Source: Pseudomonadota bacterium (GTDB lineage: Bacteria > Pseudomonadota > Gammaproteobacteria > Steroidobacterales > GCA-2729495). Taken from it: 64,000 nt of DNA. Location of the stretch: contig CAUJIY010000096.1 in the NCBI GenBank assembly GCA_963205295.1, positions 124,001 through 188,000 on the forward strand, in the 5' to 3' direction. The position numbers were made by a program, and so were the translations under genes. A model generated the notes under the pieces. That model saw only the letters and a program-made list of their open reading frames with translations. It did no database searches and was not told the origin of the DNA. Positions within the stretch are counted from its first letter, which is position 1; each line of letters begins with the position of its first letter. Below are positions 30,013 to 40,826 of the stretch, one piece after another.

Positions 30013-30166
30013 GGTCGCGGCTGGCACTCCCACAGGGGGAGGTGGTCGTCAGCAATGCCCCTGTCGGAGGGGTGCAAGCCCCGACCCATAGCAGTCGCGA
30101 CTGGCGTCGCTCCCACAGGCTCCAGAAACGGCAGCTGGAGCTGGGGGAGCGGCACCAGCCGCGATC
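30013..30166. repeat. REP/BIME-like cluster of four short palindromic units in alternating orientation
   Basis: Units GGTCGCGGCTGGCACTCCCACAG (about 30013-30035), CTGTCGGAGGGGTGCAAGCCCCGACC (about 30061-30086), CAGTCGCGACTGGCGTCGCTCCCACAG (about 30092-30118), GGGGGAGCGGCACCAGCCGCGATC (about 30143-30166). They share the GTGGGAG...CCAG(C/T)CGCGA(C/T) core in forward or inverted form. Confidence 0.75.
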
Positions 30167-30184
30167 CGGGGGTGGGAAGCTGCC

Positions 30185-30532
30185 TCAGGGTGCAGCTTCG
30201 ACCGCCGGCACGTGAATGTCCCAGAGATTCTCGAGCTTGTAGAGGTCGCGTACGCGGCCGAGCATGACATGCACCACGACGTCGCGCAGGTCCACCAGCA
30301 CCCACTCCCCGGCGTCCGTACCTTCGGTACCGAGGGGCTTGCAGCCCGCTGTCGTCGCGTCCGCGATCACACGATCGGCCATCGAGCGCACATGCCGGTC
30401 CGACGTGCCGCTGGCGATGATCATGTAGTCGGTGACCGTCGTCAGCTTGCGCACGTCGATGACCCGCACGTCGCGTGCCTTCATGTCTTCGAGGGCCGAT
30501 TCCGCCAATGTCGCCAGTTTCCTGCTATGCAC
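30185..30532 (-). CDS. rsfS: Ribosome silencing factor RsfS
   Basis: GTG start; (M)HSRKLATLAESALEDMKARDVRVIDVRKLTTVTDYMIIASGTSDRHVRSMADRV...DAGEWVLVDLRDVVVHVM. Confidence 0.95.
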   Translation of the reverse strand: MHSRKLATLAESALEDMKARDVRVIDVRKLTTVTDYMIIASGTSDRHVRSMADRVIADATTAGCKPLGTEGTDAGEWVLVDLRDVVVHVMLGRVRDLYKLENLWDIHVPAVEAAP

Positions 30533-31208
30533 GCACCTGCACCTCCACCGAATGCCGATAGGAACTACTGCCCACGAGCAGGTCCCGGACGGCATCCGGG
30601 ACCAGGTAGCGGGGATCGCGACCGTCGCGTACCAGCGCACGGATCGCCGTCGACGAGATGTCGAGCTGGGTCACCGGCTGCAGGCGTACTACGCCGGCGC
30701 TGCGGCGCCGGAGGTCACCGACGTCGTCGCTGCGGCGTGCGGCGAGCAGCTGCGCCAGGTCGCCCTCCGGGCGCAGCGGCGCACCGGGGCGGTGCATCAC
30801 CACCAGGTGCGCGAGTTCTGCCAGTTCGCGCCAGCGGTGCCAGTCCGGCAGCCCGAGGAAGGCGTCGGCACCGAGCACCAGGCACAGCGGTTGCGGATGC
30901 AGTGCGGCGCGCAGGACGGTCAGCGTGTCGATCGTGTAGGACGGCCCGGCACGGCGCAGCTCGCTCTCGTCCACCGCAAAACGCGGTTCCCCGGCGGTCG
31001 CGACCTGCAGCAGGCGCAAGCGCTCTTCGGCACCGGCCACTGGCCGGTTGCGGTGCGGAGGCTGTCCCGCGGGGACCAGCCGCATCGCGGCCAGGCCACA
31101 GGAATCAAGGACCTCGAGCGCCGCGCGCAGGTGACCGTGGTGCACCGGATCGAAGGTTCCGCCGAACACGCCGACGGGCGCCGGCAGCGTCTGACCCGCC
31201 GGCGTCAC
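30525..31208 (-). CDS. nadD: Nicotinate-nucleotide adenylyltransferase
   Basis: VGVFGGTFDPVHHGHLRAALEVLD...SSTAIRALVRDGRDPRYLVPDAVRDLL. Confidence 0.96.
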   Translation of the reverse strand: MTPAGQTLPAPVGVFGGTFDPVHHGHLRAALEVLDSCGLAAMRLVPAGQPPHRNRPVAGAEERLRLLQVATAGEPRFAVDESELRRAGPSYTIDTLTVLRAALHPQPLCLVLGADAFLGLPDWHRWRELAELAHLVVMHRPGAPLRPEGDLAQLLAARRSDDVGDLRRRSAGVVRLQPVTQLDISSTAIRALVRDGRDPRYLVPDAVRDLLVGSSSYRHSVEVQVRA

Positions 31209-32233
31209 GCAATCTCCGCGAGTCGGGGCTGCGCCCCGGCGAGTTCGAGCACGAGCTCCGCCAGCGCCTTCCAGGGATCACCCGGCCGTGCCCCTTTCAC
31301 GACCTGCTCGGCGTGGGCTGCACCCCGCAGCAGCCGGCCGATGGCGGGCAGGTCGCGGCCGCGTGCCGCCTGGCGGATCAGGTCCTGGCGGGTACGCCAC
31401 ACGCGCGCTTCTTCCATGGCACGGTCGAGGCCGGCACCCTGCGTGGCGCGCACCACCACGTCGGCGAGGTTCACGATCTCGCGCAGCAGGCTCCAGAGCA
31501 CCAGCACCGGTGCCTCGCCTTCCCGCTGCAGGCCGGCCAGTACGCGCAGCGCGCGTGCGGTGTCGCCCGCGAGCGCCGCGTCAGCGAGCTGGAACACATC
31601 GAAACGCGCCCCGTCGACCACGGCCGCGCGCATGGCCTCGCCGGTCACCGTCGTCGCCGGCAGGAGCAGCGCCAGCTTGTCGATTTCCTGCTTCGCCGCC
31701 AGCAGATTGCCTTCCACGCGTGCTGCCAGCACGTCGAGCGCCTCCTCGTCGGCAGCGAGGCCGGCCTCCTGCAGCCGCCGGGCAAGCCACGCGGGCAGAT
31801 CCTCACGCCGCGGAGGCCGTGGTTCCACCCACACCGCCGCCTCGGCGAGCGCACTCGCCCACTTCGTGCGAGCCGTAGTGCCGTCGAGCGCCGGCAGCAG
31901 CAGCACGATCACGTTGCCCGTGTCGGGGCGCCCGGCCAGACCGGTCAGGACGCGCGCACCGGCTTCCCCCGGCTTGCCCCCCGGCAGACGCAACTCCACC
32001 AGCCGGCGGCTCGCGAAAAGCGAGAGGTTCTGCAGCCCGGCGGCGAAGCCGTCCCAGTCGAAGCTGCGCTCGGCCACGTGCGTCTCGCGCTCGCAATTGC
32101 CGCCGCCAAGGACCCGCGCGCGAATCATGGCCAGCGCCTCGTCGACCAGCAGGGGTTCGTCACCGGCGATGACGTACAGGGGCGCAGCTCCGCGGGCCAG
32201 TTGCGCGGCCAGCTTCTGGATCGGTAGCTTCAT
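31205..32233 (-). CDS. holA: DNA polymerase III subunit delta
   Basis: MKLPIQKLAAQLARGAAPLYVIAGDEPLLVDEALAMIRAR...LEGNLLAAKQEIDKLALL-type motif. Confidence 0.95.
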   Translation of the reverse strand: MKLPIQKLAAQLARGAAPLYVIAGDEPLLVDEALAMIRARVLGGGNCERETHVAERSFDWDGFAAGLQNLSLFASRRLVELRLPGGKPGEAGARVLTGLAGRPDTGNVIVLLLPALDGTTARTKWASALAEAAVWVEPRPPRREDLPAWLARRLQEAGLAADEEALDVLAARVEGNLLAAKQEIDKLALLLPATTVTGEAMRAAVVDGARFDVFQLADAALAGDTARALRVLAGLQREGEAPVLVLWSLLREIVNLADVVVRATQGAGLDRAMEEARVWRTRQDLIRQAARGRDLPAIGRLLRGAAHAEQVVKGARPGDPWKALAELVLELAGAQPRLAEIA

Positions 32234-32282
32234 GGGCAGCGCCTCGCCTGCAGACCGCACCGGTGTGGCACACACCGTCGCC

Positions 32283-32540
32283 TCATGCAGGCAGCCGCCG
32301 CAGGTCGATACACTCGTCCTCCAGCAGGACGGGAATGCCGTCGCGTACCGGGTAGGCGAGCTTGCCGTCACGGGTCACGAGGGCTTCGGCCAGGCCTTCC
32401 CTGACCTCGCGATCCCCGTGGTTGCGTACGTGCCCGGCAGCAATGGCGGCGTTGAGCGTGGACAGACGCTCGCTGTCGAGCAACTCCAGCGGCAGGCGGG
32501 TGGCCGGGCAACAGATTATGTCGAGGAGTCTCTTGTCCAT
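32283..32540 (-). CDS. Trm112 family protein (YcaR-like)
   Basis: MDKRLLDIICCPATRLPLELLDSERLSTLNAAIAAG...RDGKLAYPVRDGIPVLLEDECIDL. Confidence 0.92.
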   Translation of the reverse strand: MDKRLLDIICCPATRLPLELLDSERLSTLNAAIAAGHVRNHGDREVREGLAEALVTRDGKLAYPVRDGIPVLLEDECIDLRRLPA

Positions 32541-32610
32541 CTCCGCGCGGCGTGTCCAGCGGCATCCCATCCGCAGCAAGCGCCTTGCCCGGGACTATAG
32601 CACAGCCCTT

Positions 32611-32847
32611 TCAGGCTCCTGCGTCGGGCGACCGACCCCACCAGCGGTACTGTTCCGGCACCGGATCCACGCCACCGGCGCACAACGGATGGCAGCGGCC
32701 GATGCGGCGCAGCCCAAGCCAGGTTCCGCGCAGCAGGCCGAAGCGGGCGATGGCGGCGCGCGCGTAGGCCGAGCATGTCGGCAGGTAGCGGCAGCGGCTG
32801 CCGAGGAACGGCGACACCGCGCGCTGATAGCCGGTGATCAGTGCCAT
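32611..32847 (-). CDS. yidD: Membrane protein insertion efficiency factor YidD
   Basis: [64 protein letters not shown]. Possible upstream start at 32904. Confidence 0.94.
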   Translation of the reverse strand: MALITGYQRAVSPFLGSRCRYLPTCSAYARAAIARFGLLRGTWLGLRRIGRCHPLCAGGVDPVPEQYRWWGRSPDAGA

Positions 32848-32905
32848 GCCGGCGCGGGCCGGCCACGACGGCCGCGGAGGTGGCCCGGGAAACCCGGCGG
32901 CCACG

Positions 32906-33328
32906 TCAGGCGGCGCCGGGTGCCGCGGCAGCAGCCCGGTGGATCGCCTGCAGCATCGAGCGCAGCCCGTTGCTGCGGGTGGGCGAGAGGTGCTCGTCGA
33001 GACCGATCGCCTGGATGAACGCGGGGGTCGCCGTGGTGATCTCGCTCACGCGCCGCCCGTCGTAGACCCGCAGCAGCAACGCGATCAGGCCGGAGACGAT
33101 GGCCGAGTCGCTGATCGCCTGCAGGTGCAGCCGGTCACCGCGCCGCTCGGTCTTCAGCCACACCTGCGACTGGCAGCCGTGCAGGCGATGCTGTTCGTTG
33201 CGGTACTCGTCGGGGAAGGGCGGCAGCTGGCGGCCAAGGTCGATCAGGTACTGGTAACGGTCCATCCAGTTGTCGAAAAACTTGAATTCACCGATCAGCT
33301 CGCGCTCGGCCTGCTCGACCTCGTTCAT
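32906..33328 (-). CDS. sufE: SufE family Fe-S/cysteine desulfuration protein
   Basis: [40 protein letters not shown] (catalytic Cys in HGCQSQVW). Confidence 0.95.
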   Translation of the reverse strand: MNEVEQAERELIGEFKFFDNWMDRYQYLIDLGRQLPPFPDEYRNEQHRLHGCQSQVWLKTERRGDRLHLQAISDSAIVSGLIALLLRVYDGRRVSEITTATPAFIQAIGLDEHLSPTRSNGLRSMLQAIHRAAAAAPGAA

Positions 33329-33343
33329 CGCGGTGCCGCCCCG

Positions 33344-34723
33344 TCAGCCGACGCGCTTCCAGCGCGTGCCCTCGGGTCCGTCCTCGATGGCGATACCAGC
33401 GGCGGCAAGTTCGGCGCGGATACGATCGGCCGCGGCAAAGTCGCGTCGCACACGCGCCTCCCGCCTGGCGGCGACGAGGCGCTCGACGTCCTCAATCGCC
33501 AGCGCTGCGGGCGCCTCGGCCTTGAACCAGGCCTCGGGATCGGCCTGAAGCACACCGAGCAACTCGGCGCTGGCCCGCAGGCGCGCTGCCAGGCGGGCGC
33601 GCTCGCCGGGATCGGTGCTGCGGTTGGCATCACGCGCCAGGTCGAACAGCACTGCGAGCGCCTTCGGCGTGTTCAGGTCGTCCTCGAGGGCCGCGAGGAA
33701 ATCCGGATCGGGCCCGGCCGCTCGCCACGCATCCTGCCAGCCCGCCACGTCGCGCAGCGTGCCGTACAGCCGGTCGAGCTTGCGCCGCGCCTCCTGCAGC
33801 ACCTCCTCGGTCCAGTCGAGCGGCTGGCGATAATGCGCGCAGAGCAGTGCCAGGCGCACGGCTTCACCCGGCGCCTGCTGCAACAGGTCGCGCACCAGCA
33901 CGATGTTGCCGAGCGACTTCGACATCTTCGCGTGGTCGACGTTGACGAAGCCGTTGTGGATCCAGTACCGGCAGAATGGCGCACCGTCGTGGGCACAGGT
34001 GCTCTGGGCGATCTCGTTCTCATGGTGCGGAAAAATGAGGTCATTGCCGCCGCCGTGGATATCGAGTGTCGTGCCCAGGTGGCGTGCCGACATCGCCGAG
34101 CACTCGATGTGCCAGCCTGGACGCCCGCGGCCCCAGGGGCTGTCCCAGCCCGGCAGCTCCGGCGGCGACGGCTTCCACAGCACGAAGTCACCCGTGCTCT
34201 CCTTGTACGGCGCCACCTCGACGCGGGCGCCGGCGAGCAACTCACGCTGGTCGCGCCGGGACAGGCGGCCGTAGGCCGGAAACGAGCCCACCCGGAACAG
34301 GACGTGGCCCTCGGCGACATAGGCGTGGCCGGTACGGACCAGCGTTTCGATCATGGCGATCATGTCGCCGATATGGGCGGTAGCACAGGGCTCGACATCG
34401 GGTGCCTGCACCCCGAGGGCCGCCATGTCATCGCGGTAGACCGCGGCGAACCGCTCTGCGATCGCAGCGATCGGCACCCCGGCCTCTCGCGCGGCCTTGT
34501 TGATCTTGTCGTCGACGTCGGTGACGTTGCGGGCGTAGACCAGGCGGTAATGGCGTCGCAGCAGGCGCGCCAGCACGTCGAAAACCACCGCCGGGCGGGC
34601 GTTGCCGATGTGCGGAAAGCTGTAGACCGTCGGGCCGCAGACATACATCGTCACGCGCCGCGGATCGGCGGGGACGAACTCCTCCTTGCGGCGAGTCAGC
34701 GTGTTGTAGATGTGCAATGCCAT
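33344..34723 (-). CDS. cysS: Cysteinyl-tRNA synthetase
   Basis: [55 protein letters not shown]...KMSKSLGN. Confidence 0.98.
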   Translation of the reverse strand: MALHIYNTLTRRKEEFVPADPRRVTMYVCGPTVYSFPHIGNARPAVVFDVLARLLRRHYRLVYARNVTDVDDKINKAAREAGVPIAAIAERFAAVYRDDMAALGVQAPDVEPCATAHIGDMIAMIETLVRTGHAYVAEGHVLFRVGSFPAYGRLSRRDQRELLAGARVEVAPYKESTGDFVLWKPSPPELPGWDSPWGRGRPGWHIECSAMSARHLGTTLDIHGGGNDLIFPHHENEIAQSTCAHDGAPFCRYWIHNGFVNVDHAKMSKSLGNIVLVRDLLQQAPGEAVRLALLCAHYRQPLDWTEEVLQEARRKLDRLYGTLRDVAGWQDAWRAAGPDPDFLAALEDDLNTPKALAVLFDLARDANRSTDPGERARLAARLRASAELLGVLQADPEAWFKAEAPAALAIEDVERLVAARREARVRRDFAAADRIRAELAAAGIAIEDGPEGTRWKRVG

Positions 34724-34823
34724 CGACGCGGGGTGCGAGTGGTCGGTCGCGTATAATACCAGCCGCCGCTGCGCTCCCGCGCCGAGCCGCAGCACACATT
34801 TCCTGGCAGAGACGAGAACGCAC

Positions 34824-35312
34824 GTGGATACCAGCAGGTACTTCGCCACCCGCCGCACCATCGAGCAGGTCGAGGAAGGTGCCGAGCTCGCGCCAAAGTT
34901 CGACGAGCACGGACTCATCCCGGCGGTCACCACGGATTTCGCCACCGGCGAGCTGCTGATGGCCGGATACATGAATCGCGAGGCGCTGGAACGCACCATC
35001 GAGACGGGCGAAGCGCACTACTTCAGCCGCAGCCGGCAGGTTCTCTGGCACAAGGGCGCCACCAGCGGCCTGATCCAGAAGGTGCGCCAGCTGCTGATCG
35101 ACGACGACCAGGACTGCGTCTGGTTGCGCGTGGAAACAACCGGCGGGGCCAATTGCCACGTCGGTTACCGTTCGTGCTTCTACCGGACGATCCCGCTCGG
35201 CACCGCCGCCACCGCCGCCACCGGGCCGCTGCCGCTCAGCTTCACGACCACCGAGAAGGTATTCGACCCGCGGCTCGTCTACGGTGACGCGCCGAACCCG
35301 ACCAAGCTCTAG
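34824..35312 (+). CDS. hisI: Phosphoribosyl-AMP cyclohydrolase
   Basis: [91 protein letters not shown]. Likely GTG start. TATAAT at about 34753 upstream. Confidence 0.94.
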   Translation: MDTSRYFATRRTIEQVEEGAELAPKFDEHGLIPAVTTDFATGELLMAGYMNREALERTIETGEAHYFSRSRQVLWHKGATSGLIQKVRQLLIDDDQDCVWLRVETTGGANCHVGYRSCFYRTIPLGTAATAATGPLPLSFTTTEKVFDPRLVYGDAPNPTKL

Positions 35313-35328
35313 TCAGGCCGGCGGCGCG

Positions 35329-35817
35329 TTACTGCACCGAACTCAGCTGCCGGGTGACAAGCCCGACCAGGTCGGCGGCGAGCGCAGCGCGGATCTCGTT
35401 CTCCTCGGCGGCCTTGCCGAGCACCTGGCGTTCGTCGTAGCTGTAGTCACGCGTGAGCGAGAGCGTCCGGGAAGCGAGTGCGGTGCGGCCGTCGATCTCG
35501 AGTGCGTAGCGCACTACGTAGTAGACCTGGTACTCGGCTGGCGTGTTGCGCGCCGACACCGACACCACCCGTTGCCCGGTCTCGTCCTGCAGGATCCGGA
35601 TCACCGCCCCCGCCGCGGCCGCGTCCGTCGTGACCTCGATGCCGCCTTCCCTCAGGCGGGCACGCAGCTGGCGATTGAACTCGGTATAGCTGTCCCCGGC
35701 GGCGAGGTAGGTCACGGCCATGGCGGGTGGATAACGCACGTCGCCGCGCAGGTGGAAGCCGCAGCCGCCGAGCACCAGCACGGCCAGCGTCGCGAGCGTG
35801 CGCAGGGCTGTCACCAC
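35329..35817 (-). CDS. lptE: LPS-assembly lipoprotein LptE
   Basis: MVTALRTLATLAVLVLGGCGFHLRGDVRYPPAM lipobox and conserved CGFHLRG motif; upstream neighbour leuS. Confidence 0.93.
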   Translation of the reverse strand: MVTALRTLATLAVLVLGGCGFHLRGDVRYPPAMAVTYLAAGDSYTEFNRQLRARLREGGIEVTTDAAAAGAVIRILQDETGQRVVSVSARNTPAEYQVYYVVRYALEIDGRTALASRTLSLTRDYSYDERQVLGKAAEENEIRAALAADLVGLVTRQLSSVQ

Positions 35818-35818
35818 G

Positions 35819-38407
35819 TCAGATCACCACATTGACGAGCTTGCCGGGTACGACGATTACCCGGCGCGGCGCTCTGCCGTCCATGTGCCGCGCCACCTGG
35901 GTGTCGGCGAGCGCCGCCTGGCGCAGCGTTGCCTCGCCGGCACCCGCCGGTACGCTGATGCGGCCGCGGACCTTGCCGTTGACCTGCACCACGATCTCGA
36001 CCGAGTCCGCCGCGAGGGCCGCCGCGTCGACCGCCGGCCAGCGCTCGTCGATCGCCGCACGGGTGTGCCCGAGAACGCGCCACAGCCGGTGGCAGACGTG
36101 CGGCACCATCGGTGACAGCATCAGCACCGCGCTCTCCAGCGCCTCCTGCACCACGGCGCGATCGGCGGCCGCGTGCACCTCAAAGCGCGACAGTTCGTTG
36201 AGCAGTTCCATGACCGCGGCTATCGCGGTGTTGAAGGTAAAGCGGCGGCCGACATCGTCGGTCACCTTGCCGATGGTCTGGTGCAGTGTGCGCCGCAGGG
36301 CCTTCTGCCGCGCATCGAGTGCATCGAGGGCCACCTCCCCGGGCGGTCCGCCGGCGGCGTGCTGGTGCACGGCCCGCCACAGGCGCCGCAGGAAGCGAAA
36401 CGCGCCCTGCACACCCTCGTCCGACCACTCCAGCGACTGCTCGGGAGGCGCGGCAAACATGATGAACAGGCGTGCCGTGTCGGCCCCGAACTGTTCGACC
36501 AGCTGATTCGGGTCAACACCGTTGCCTTTCGACTTCGACATCGTGCCGATGCCGCCGGATTCCACCGGCAGGCCATCGCTGAGCAGCATCGCACCGCTGC
36601 GCCGGCCCTTGTCGTCGGCCTCGATATGCACGTCGGCCGGATTGAAATACTCGATGCGGCCCGATGCCGGGCGACGGAAGAAGATCTCGTTGAGCACCAT
36701 GCCCTGCGTCAGCAGGTTGGTGAACGGCTCGTCGAGTGCGGCGAGACCGAGATCGCGCATCACCCGGGTCCAGAAGCGCGAGTAGAGCAGATGCAGGATG
36801 GCGTGCTCGATACCACCGATGTACTGGTCGACCGGCAGCCAGTAAGCGACCCGCTCGTCGATCATGCGCTGCTGCTGGTCGGCGCTCGCGTAGCGCAGGA
36901 AATACCAGGACGAGTCGACGAAGGTGTCCATGGTGTCGGTCTCGCGCCGCGCGGCCTGGCCGCAGCGCGGGCAGTGACAGTCACGGAAACCCGCCAGCCG
37001 CGCGAGCGGATTGCCGCTGCCGTCGGGAACGACATCCTCCGGCAGCAGCACCGGCAGCTGCTCGTCGGGCACGGGCACCTCACCGCAGCTCTCGCAATGC
37101 ACCAGCGGAATCGGACAGCCCCAGTACCGCTGGCGTGAAATGCCCCAGTCACGCAACCGCCAGTGCGTGCGCCGGCGCCCAGCCGCGCGCCCTTCGAGGT
37201 GCTCCGCAATCGCCGTGAAGGCAGCCGTGAACTCCATGCCGTCGAAGGGGCCCGAGTTGATCAGCACGCCGTGCCCGGTAAAGGCGCCCTGCTCCAGATC
37301 GGGCAACGAGCCGTCGGCAGGGCGGATCACCTCGTGGACCGGCAGGCCGTAGCGGCGCGCGAACTCCCAGTCGCGCTGGTCGTGGGCCGGCACGGACATC
37401 ACCGCCCCGGTGCCGTATCCGAGCAGCACGAAGTTTGCCACCCAGATCGGCACTCGCCGCCCGGTGAGCGGGTGGATGGCGTGCAGGCCTGTCGGCATGC
37501 CGCGCTTCTCGGCGGTCTCAAGCGCGGCCTCGGTGATTCCCTGGTGGCGACACTCGTCGATGAAAACGCGCAGCTCGAGGTTGTCGCCCGCGGCGGCGAG
37601 CGCCAGCGGGTGCTCCGGAGCGATCGCCATGTAGGTGACGCCGTAGAGCGTGTCCGGCCGCGTCGTGAACACGGTGAGGCGACTATCGCGGTCCTCGACG
37701 GCGAAATCGATCTCCAGCCCCGGCGAGCGTCCGATCCAGTTTGCCTGCATGGTGCGCACCCGCTCCGGCCAGCCGGCGAGGCCGTCGAGCGCGGTCAGCA
37801 GTTCCTCGGCGTAGGCTGTGATACGCAGGTAGTACATCGGGATCTCGCGCTTCTCCACGAGCGCCCCGGTACGCCAGCCGCGGCCGTCGATGACCTGCTC
37901 GTTGGCCAGCACGGTCTGGTCGACCGGATCCCAGTTGACGATGCCGGTCGTCTTGTAGGCGATGCCGCGCTCACGCATGCGCAGGAACAGCCACTGGTTC
38001 CAGCGGTAGTACTCCGGCTGGCAGGTCGCGACCTCGCGGCTCCAGTCGATGGCGAGTCCCAGCGACTTCAGCTGCCGGCGCATGTAGTCGATGTTGTCGT
38101 AGGTCCACCGCGCCGGCGGCACGCCGTTGGCCATGGCGGCATTCTCGGCCGGCAGCCCGAAGGCGTCCCAGCCCATCGGCTGCAGGACGTTCCTGCCGCG
38201 CATGCGCTGGAAGCGCGCGAGCACGTCCCCGATGGTGTAGTTGCGCACATGCCCCATGTGCAGCCGCCCGCTCGGGTACGGGAACATGGACAGGCAGTAG
38301 TACTTCTGCCGGCCCGGATCCTCGACGGCCCGGAAGCACTGGTGGGTATCCCAGTACTGCTGGGCCTCGGTCTCGACCTCCGCGGGCCGGTAGGGAATGT
38401 CGCTCAC
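35819..38407 (-). CDS. leuS: Leucyl-tRNA synthetase
   Basis: [27 protein letters not shown]...[29 protein letters not shown] start at 38407 (longer ORF to 38449). Confidence 0.97.
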   Translation of the reverse strand: MSDIPYRPAEVETEAQQYWDTHQCFRAVEDPGRQKYYCLSMFPYPSGRLHMGHVRNYTIGDVLARFQRMRGRNVLQPMGWDAFGLPAENAAMANGVPPARWTYDNIDYMRRQLKSLGLAIDWSREVATCQPEYYRWNQWLFLRMRERGIAYKTTGIVNWDPVDQTVLANEQVIDGRGWRTGALVEKREIPMYYLRITAYAEELLTALDGLAGWPERVRTMQANWIGRSPGLEIDFAVEDRDSRLTVFTTRPDTLYGVTYMAIAPEHPLALAAAGDNLELRVFIDECRHQGITEAALETAEKRGMPTGLHAIHPLTGRRVPIWVANFVLLGYGTGAVMSVPAHDQRDWEFARRYGLPVHEVIRPADGSLPDLEQGAFTGHGVLINSGPFDGMEFTAAFTAIAEHLEGRAAGRRRTHWRLRDWGISRQRYWGCPIPLVHCESCGEVPVPDEQLPVLLPEDVVPDGSGNPLARLAGFRDCHCPRCGQAARRETDTMDTFVDSSWYFLRYASADQQQRMIDERVAYWLPVDQYIGGIEHAILHLLYSRFWTRVMRDLGLAALDEPFTNLLTQGMVLNEIFFRRPASGRIEYFNPADVHIEADDKGRRSGAMLLSDGLPVESGGIGTMSKSKGNGVDPNQLVEQFGADTARLFIMFAAPPEQSLEWSDEGVQGAFRFLRRLWRAVHQHAAGGPPGEVALDALDARQKALRRTLHQTIGKVTDDVGRRFTFNTAIAAVMELLNELSRFEVHAAADRAVVQEALESAVLMLSPMVPHVCHRLWRVLGHTRAAIDERWPAVDAAALAADSVEIVVQVNGKVRGRISVPAGAGEATLRQAALADTQVARHMDGRAPRRVIVVPGKLVNVVI

Positions 38408-38473
38408 GCTGCGCTGCTCGCCCGTCTCGGGAAGGCGGCAAGGATACACCAGCCGCCCGGTCGTCCGGCGCCG

Positions 38474-40012
38474 TCAGGAGCGTCGACGGCCCTGCTGCCG
38501 GGCACCCGCGACGATCACGGCAAGGGCTGCCACGAGCAGCACCGGCAGGTTGCCGGTGCGCACGTAGGGAGTCGCACCGGCCATCGGCTGCACGCTGCCG
38601 GAGAGCACGAACGGCTGGAACGAAGGGGCCGTGGCCCGCAGCTCGCCGCGCTCATCGATGAAGGCGGTGATGCCGGTGTTGGTACTGCGCGCCATCCAGC
38701 GACCGGTCTCGAGCGCGCGCATCCGCGCCATCTGCAGGTGCTGGTGCGGGGCGATGGTGTCGCCGAACCACGCATCGTTGCTGACGTTGACCAGCAGCCC
38801 GGCTGACGGCAGGAACCCGAGCTGCTCGGCGCCGTAGGCGTCCTCGTAACAGATGGTGGGAGCCAGCGCCACGCCGCGGGCCACCAGCGGCTCCTGCCGG
38901 CGGGGGCCGCGGGCCAGATCGGCGTAGGGCAGGTTCATCATCCGCATCCAGCGGCGAACTGCATCCGGCACCGGGAAGAACTCGCCGAAGGGCACCAGAT
39001 GCCGCTTGTGATAAGCCCCTGCCACCTCGCCCAGGGCCAGCAGGGAGTTGCGGTACTCGTCCGTATCCGGATCGTGCGTGAGGATGCCGACCAGGAGCTG
39101 GAAGCCGCGTTCGCGGGCCATGGCACGCAGGTCGTCGAGGTACCCGCCGACGAGGTCGTCGGGAGCAGGTACCGCCGCCTCGGGCCAGACGACAAGGTCG
39201 CCAGCGAGCCCGGCCGTCATGTCGCGGTAAAGGTCCATGGTCGCGCGCCGTTCACCCGGTGCCCACTTCAGCAACTGCGGTACGGCGCCCTGCACCAGGC
39301 TGACCCGCAGCGGCTCACCCGCGGGTGCGACCCAGCTCTGCCGTGCGACGGTGAACGTCGCCAGCACCAGCACGGCAGCAATCAGCAGCGCAGCGAGCCG
39401 CTCCCGCCTGTGGCCGCGACCGAGCGTCGCCAGGCATCCCGCGAACAGCGCGGCGACAAGAGTGACGGCGTAGACGCCGCCGACGGGCGCCCAGGCGGCG
39501 AGTGGCCCGTCGATCTGGCCGTAGCCGATGCTGAGCCAGGGAAAGCCGGTGAGGATCCAGCCGCGCAGCCACTCGGCGAGCAGCCAGGCGCCCGGGGCGA
39601 GCAGCAGGTTTGCCGCCACTGCCGAGCCAGCCCGCAGTCTCGCCACGAGCCAGCCAGCCGCGGCGATGTGCACCGCCATGATGGCCACCAGCCCGCCGAG
39701 CAACAGCCAGGCGACCGGCAACGGCGTGCCGCCGACGAGGCGCACGCTGATGTACAGCCACCAGGTGCCCGTCGCGAAGGCGGCGACACCGAACAGGAAC
39801 CCGCGCCGGGCAGCCTCGCGCGGCGGACAGTCCCAGCAGAGAAACAGCGCCGCCAGCGACAGGAGCGCCAGCGGGAAGAGTCCGAAAGGCGCGAACGCAA
39901 GCGGCAGCGCGGCACCGGCCCCCGTTGCGACCAGGCGACCGCCCGCCTGGCCCGCCCCCGCAGGGGTTCTAGGCAGCACCCGCCGGCGGCTCGCGGGTGA
40001 CTTCCAGGACAT
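38474..40012 (-). CDS. lnt: Apolipoprotein N-acyltransferase
   Basis: 512 aa; VVWPEAAVPAPDD, YHKRHLVPFGEFFP, PTICYEDAYG, VNVSNDAWFG...QHLQMARMRALETGR. Confidence 0.96.
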   Translation of the reverse strand: MSWKSPASRRRVLPRTPAGAGQAGGRLVATGAGAALPLAFAPFGLFPLALLSLAALFLCWDCPPREAARRGFLFGVAAFATGTWWLYISVRLVGGTPLPVAWLLLGGLVAIMAVHIAAAGWLVARLRAGSAVAANLLLAPGAWLLAEWLRGWILTGFPWLSIGYGQIDGPLAAWAPVGGVYAVTLVAALFAGCLATLGRGHRRERLAALLIAAVLVLATFTVARQSWVAPAGEPLRVSLVQGAVPQLLKWAPGERRATMDLYRDMTAGLAGDLVVWPEAAVPAPDDLVGGYLDDLRAMARERGFQLLVGILTHDPDTDEYRNSLLALGEVAGAYHKRHLVPFGEFFPVPDAVRRWMRMMNLPYADLARGPRRQEPLVARGVALAPTICYEDAYGAEQLGFLPSAGLLVNVSNDAWFGDTIAPHQHLQMARMRALETGRWMARSTNTGITAFIDERGELRATAPSFQPFVLSGSVQPMAGATPYVRTGNLPVLLVAALAVIVAGARQQGRRRS

Positions 40013-40826
40013 GCAGCCGGCGACGATCGGCCTGCACGACCTTGAAGCGGAAACCGCCGAGGGCGACCGATTCGCCCCGCCGGGGCAGGCGCCCGAGTTC
40101 GAACATGACCAGCCCGCCGACGGTGTCGTAGTCGTCGTCGCTCAGTTCGCTGCTGAAGTAGCTGTTGAAGTCCTCGATTCGCGTCAGGGCGAGCACCTGG
40201 TGGCGGCCGCCGTCCTGCTGCTGGATGGGCTCGGCCTCCTGGGCATCGTATTCGTCGCCGATCTCGCCGACGATTTCCTCGAGCACGTCCTCGATGGTGA
40301 GCAGACCGGCGGTCGCGCCGTACTCGTCGACGACGATCGCCAGGTGGTTACGGTTGATGCGGAACTCCTTGAGCAGCGTGTTAAGGCGCTTGCTCTCGGG
40401 GATCACGATGGCCGGGCGGATGAACCTGCTGAGGTCGAACGGCTGCTCCGGCGTCAGCACGAAGTGCCGCAGCAGGTCCTTGGCGAGCAGCACGCCGACG
40501 ATGTCGTCGCGATCCGCGCCGATCACGGGATAGCGCGAATGGCCGCTTTCGACCACGGTACCCAGGGTCTCGGCATTCGGCGCATCGCGCTCGAGCACCA
40601 CCATCTGGGAGCGCGGTACCATCACGTCGCGCACCTGGGTCTCGGCCACTTCGAGCACGCCCTCGAGCATGGCGATCTCGTCCGGATCGAGGACCGAGTT
40701 CCAGTTGCCCTCGCGCAGGAACTCGATGATGTCCTCGCGTGTCGCCGGTTCGCCGCGCATCAGCCGGCGCAGTCGCCCGTAGAGGGTTGGTTCCTCGACC
40801 TCGGGGTCGTTTTCGTTCTCGTTCAT
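39969..40826 (-). CDS. corC: HlyC/CorC family transporter/CBS-domain protein
   Basis: MNENENDPEVEEPTLYGRLRRLMRGEPATREDIIEFLREG...VRDVMVPRSQMVVLERDAP...IVVDEYGATAGLLTIEDVLEEIVGEIGDEYD. Confidence 0.95.
   Translation of the reverse strand: MNENENDPEVEEPTLYGRLRRLMRGEPATREDIIEFLREGNWNSVLDPDEIAMLEGVLEVAETQVRDVMVPRSQMVVLERDAPNAETLGTVVESGHSRYPVIGADRDDIVGVLLAKDLLRHFVLTPEQPFDLSRFIRPAIVIPESKRLNTLLKEFRINRNHLAIVVDEYGATAGLLTIEDVLEEIVGEIGDEYDAQEAEPIQQQDGGRHQVLALTRIEDFNSYFSSELSDDDYDTVGGLVMFELGRLPRRGESVALGGFRFKVVQADRRRLHVLEVTREPPAGAA

Noticed and set aside
30432-32600. 722-aa plus-strand ORF
   Set aside because: Antisense to nadD, holA and the Trm112-like gene; Ser/Arg/Ala-rich shadow ORF.
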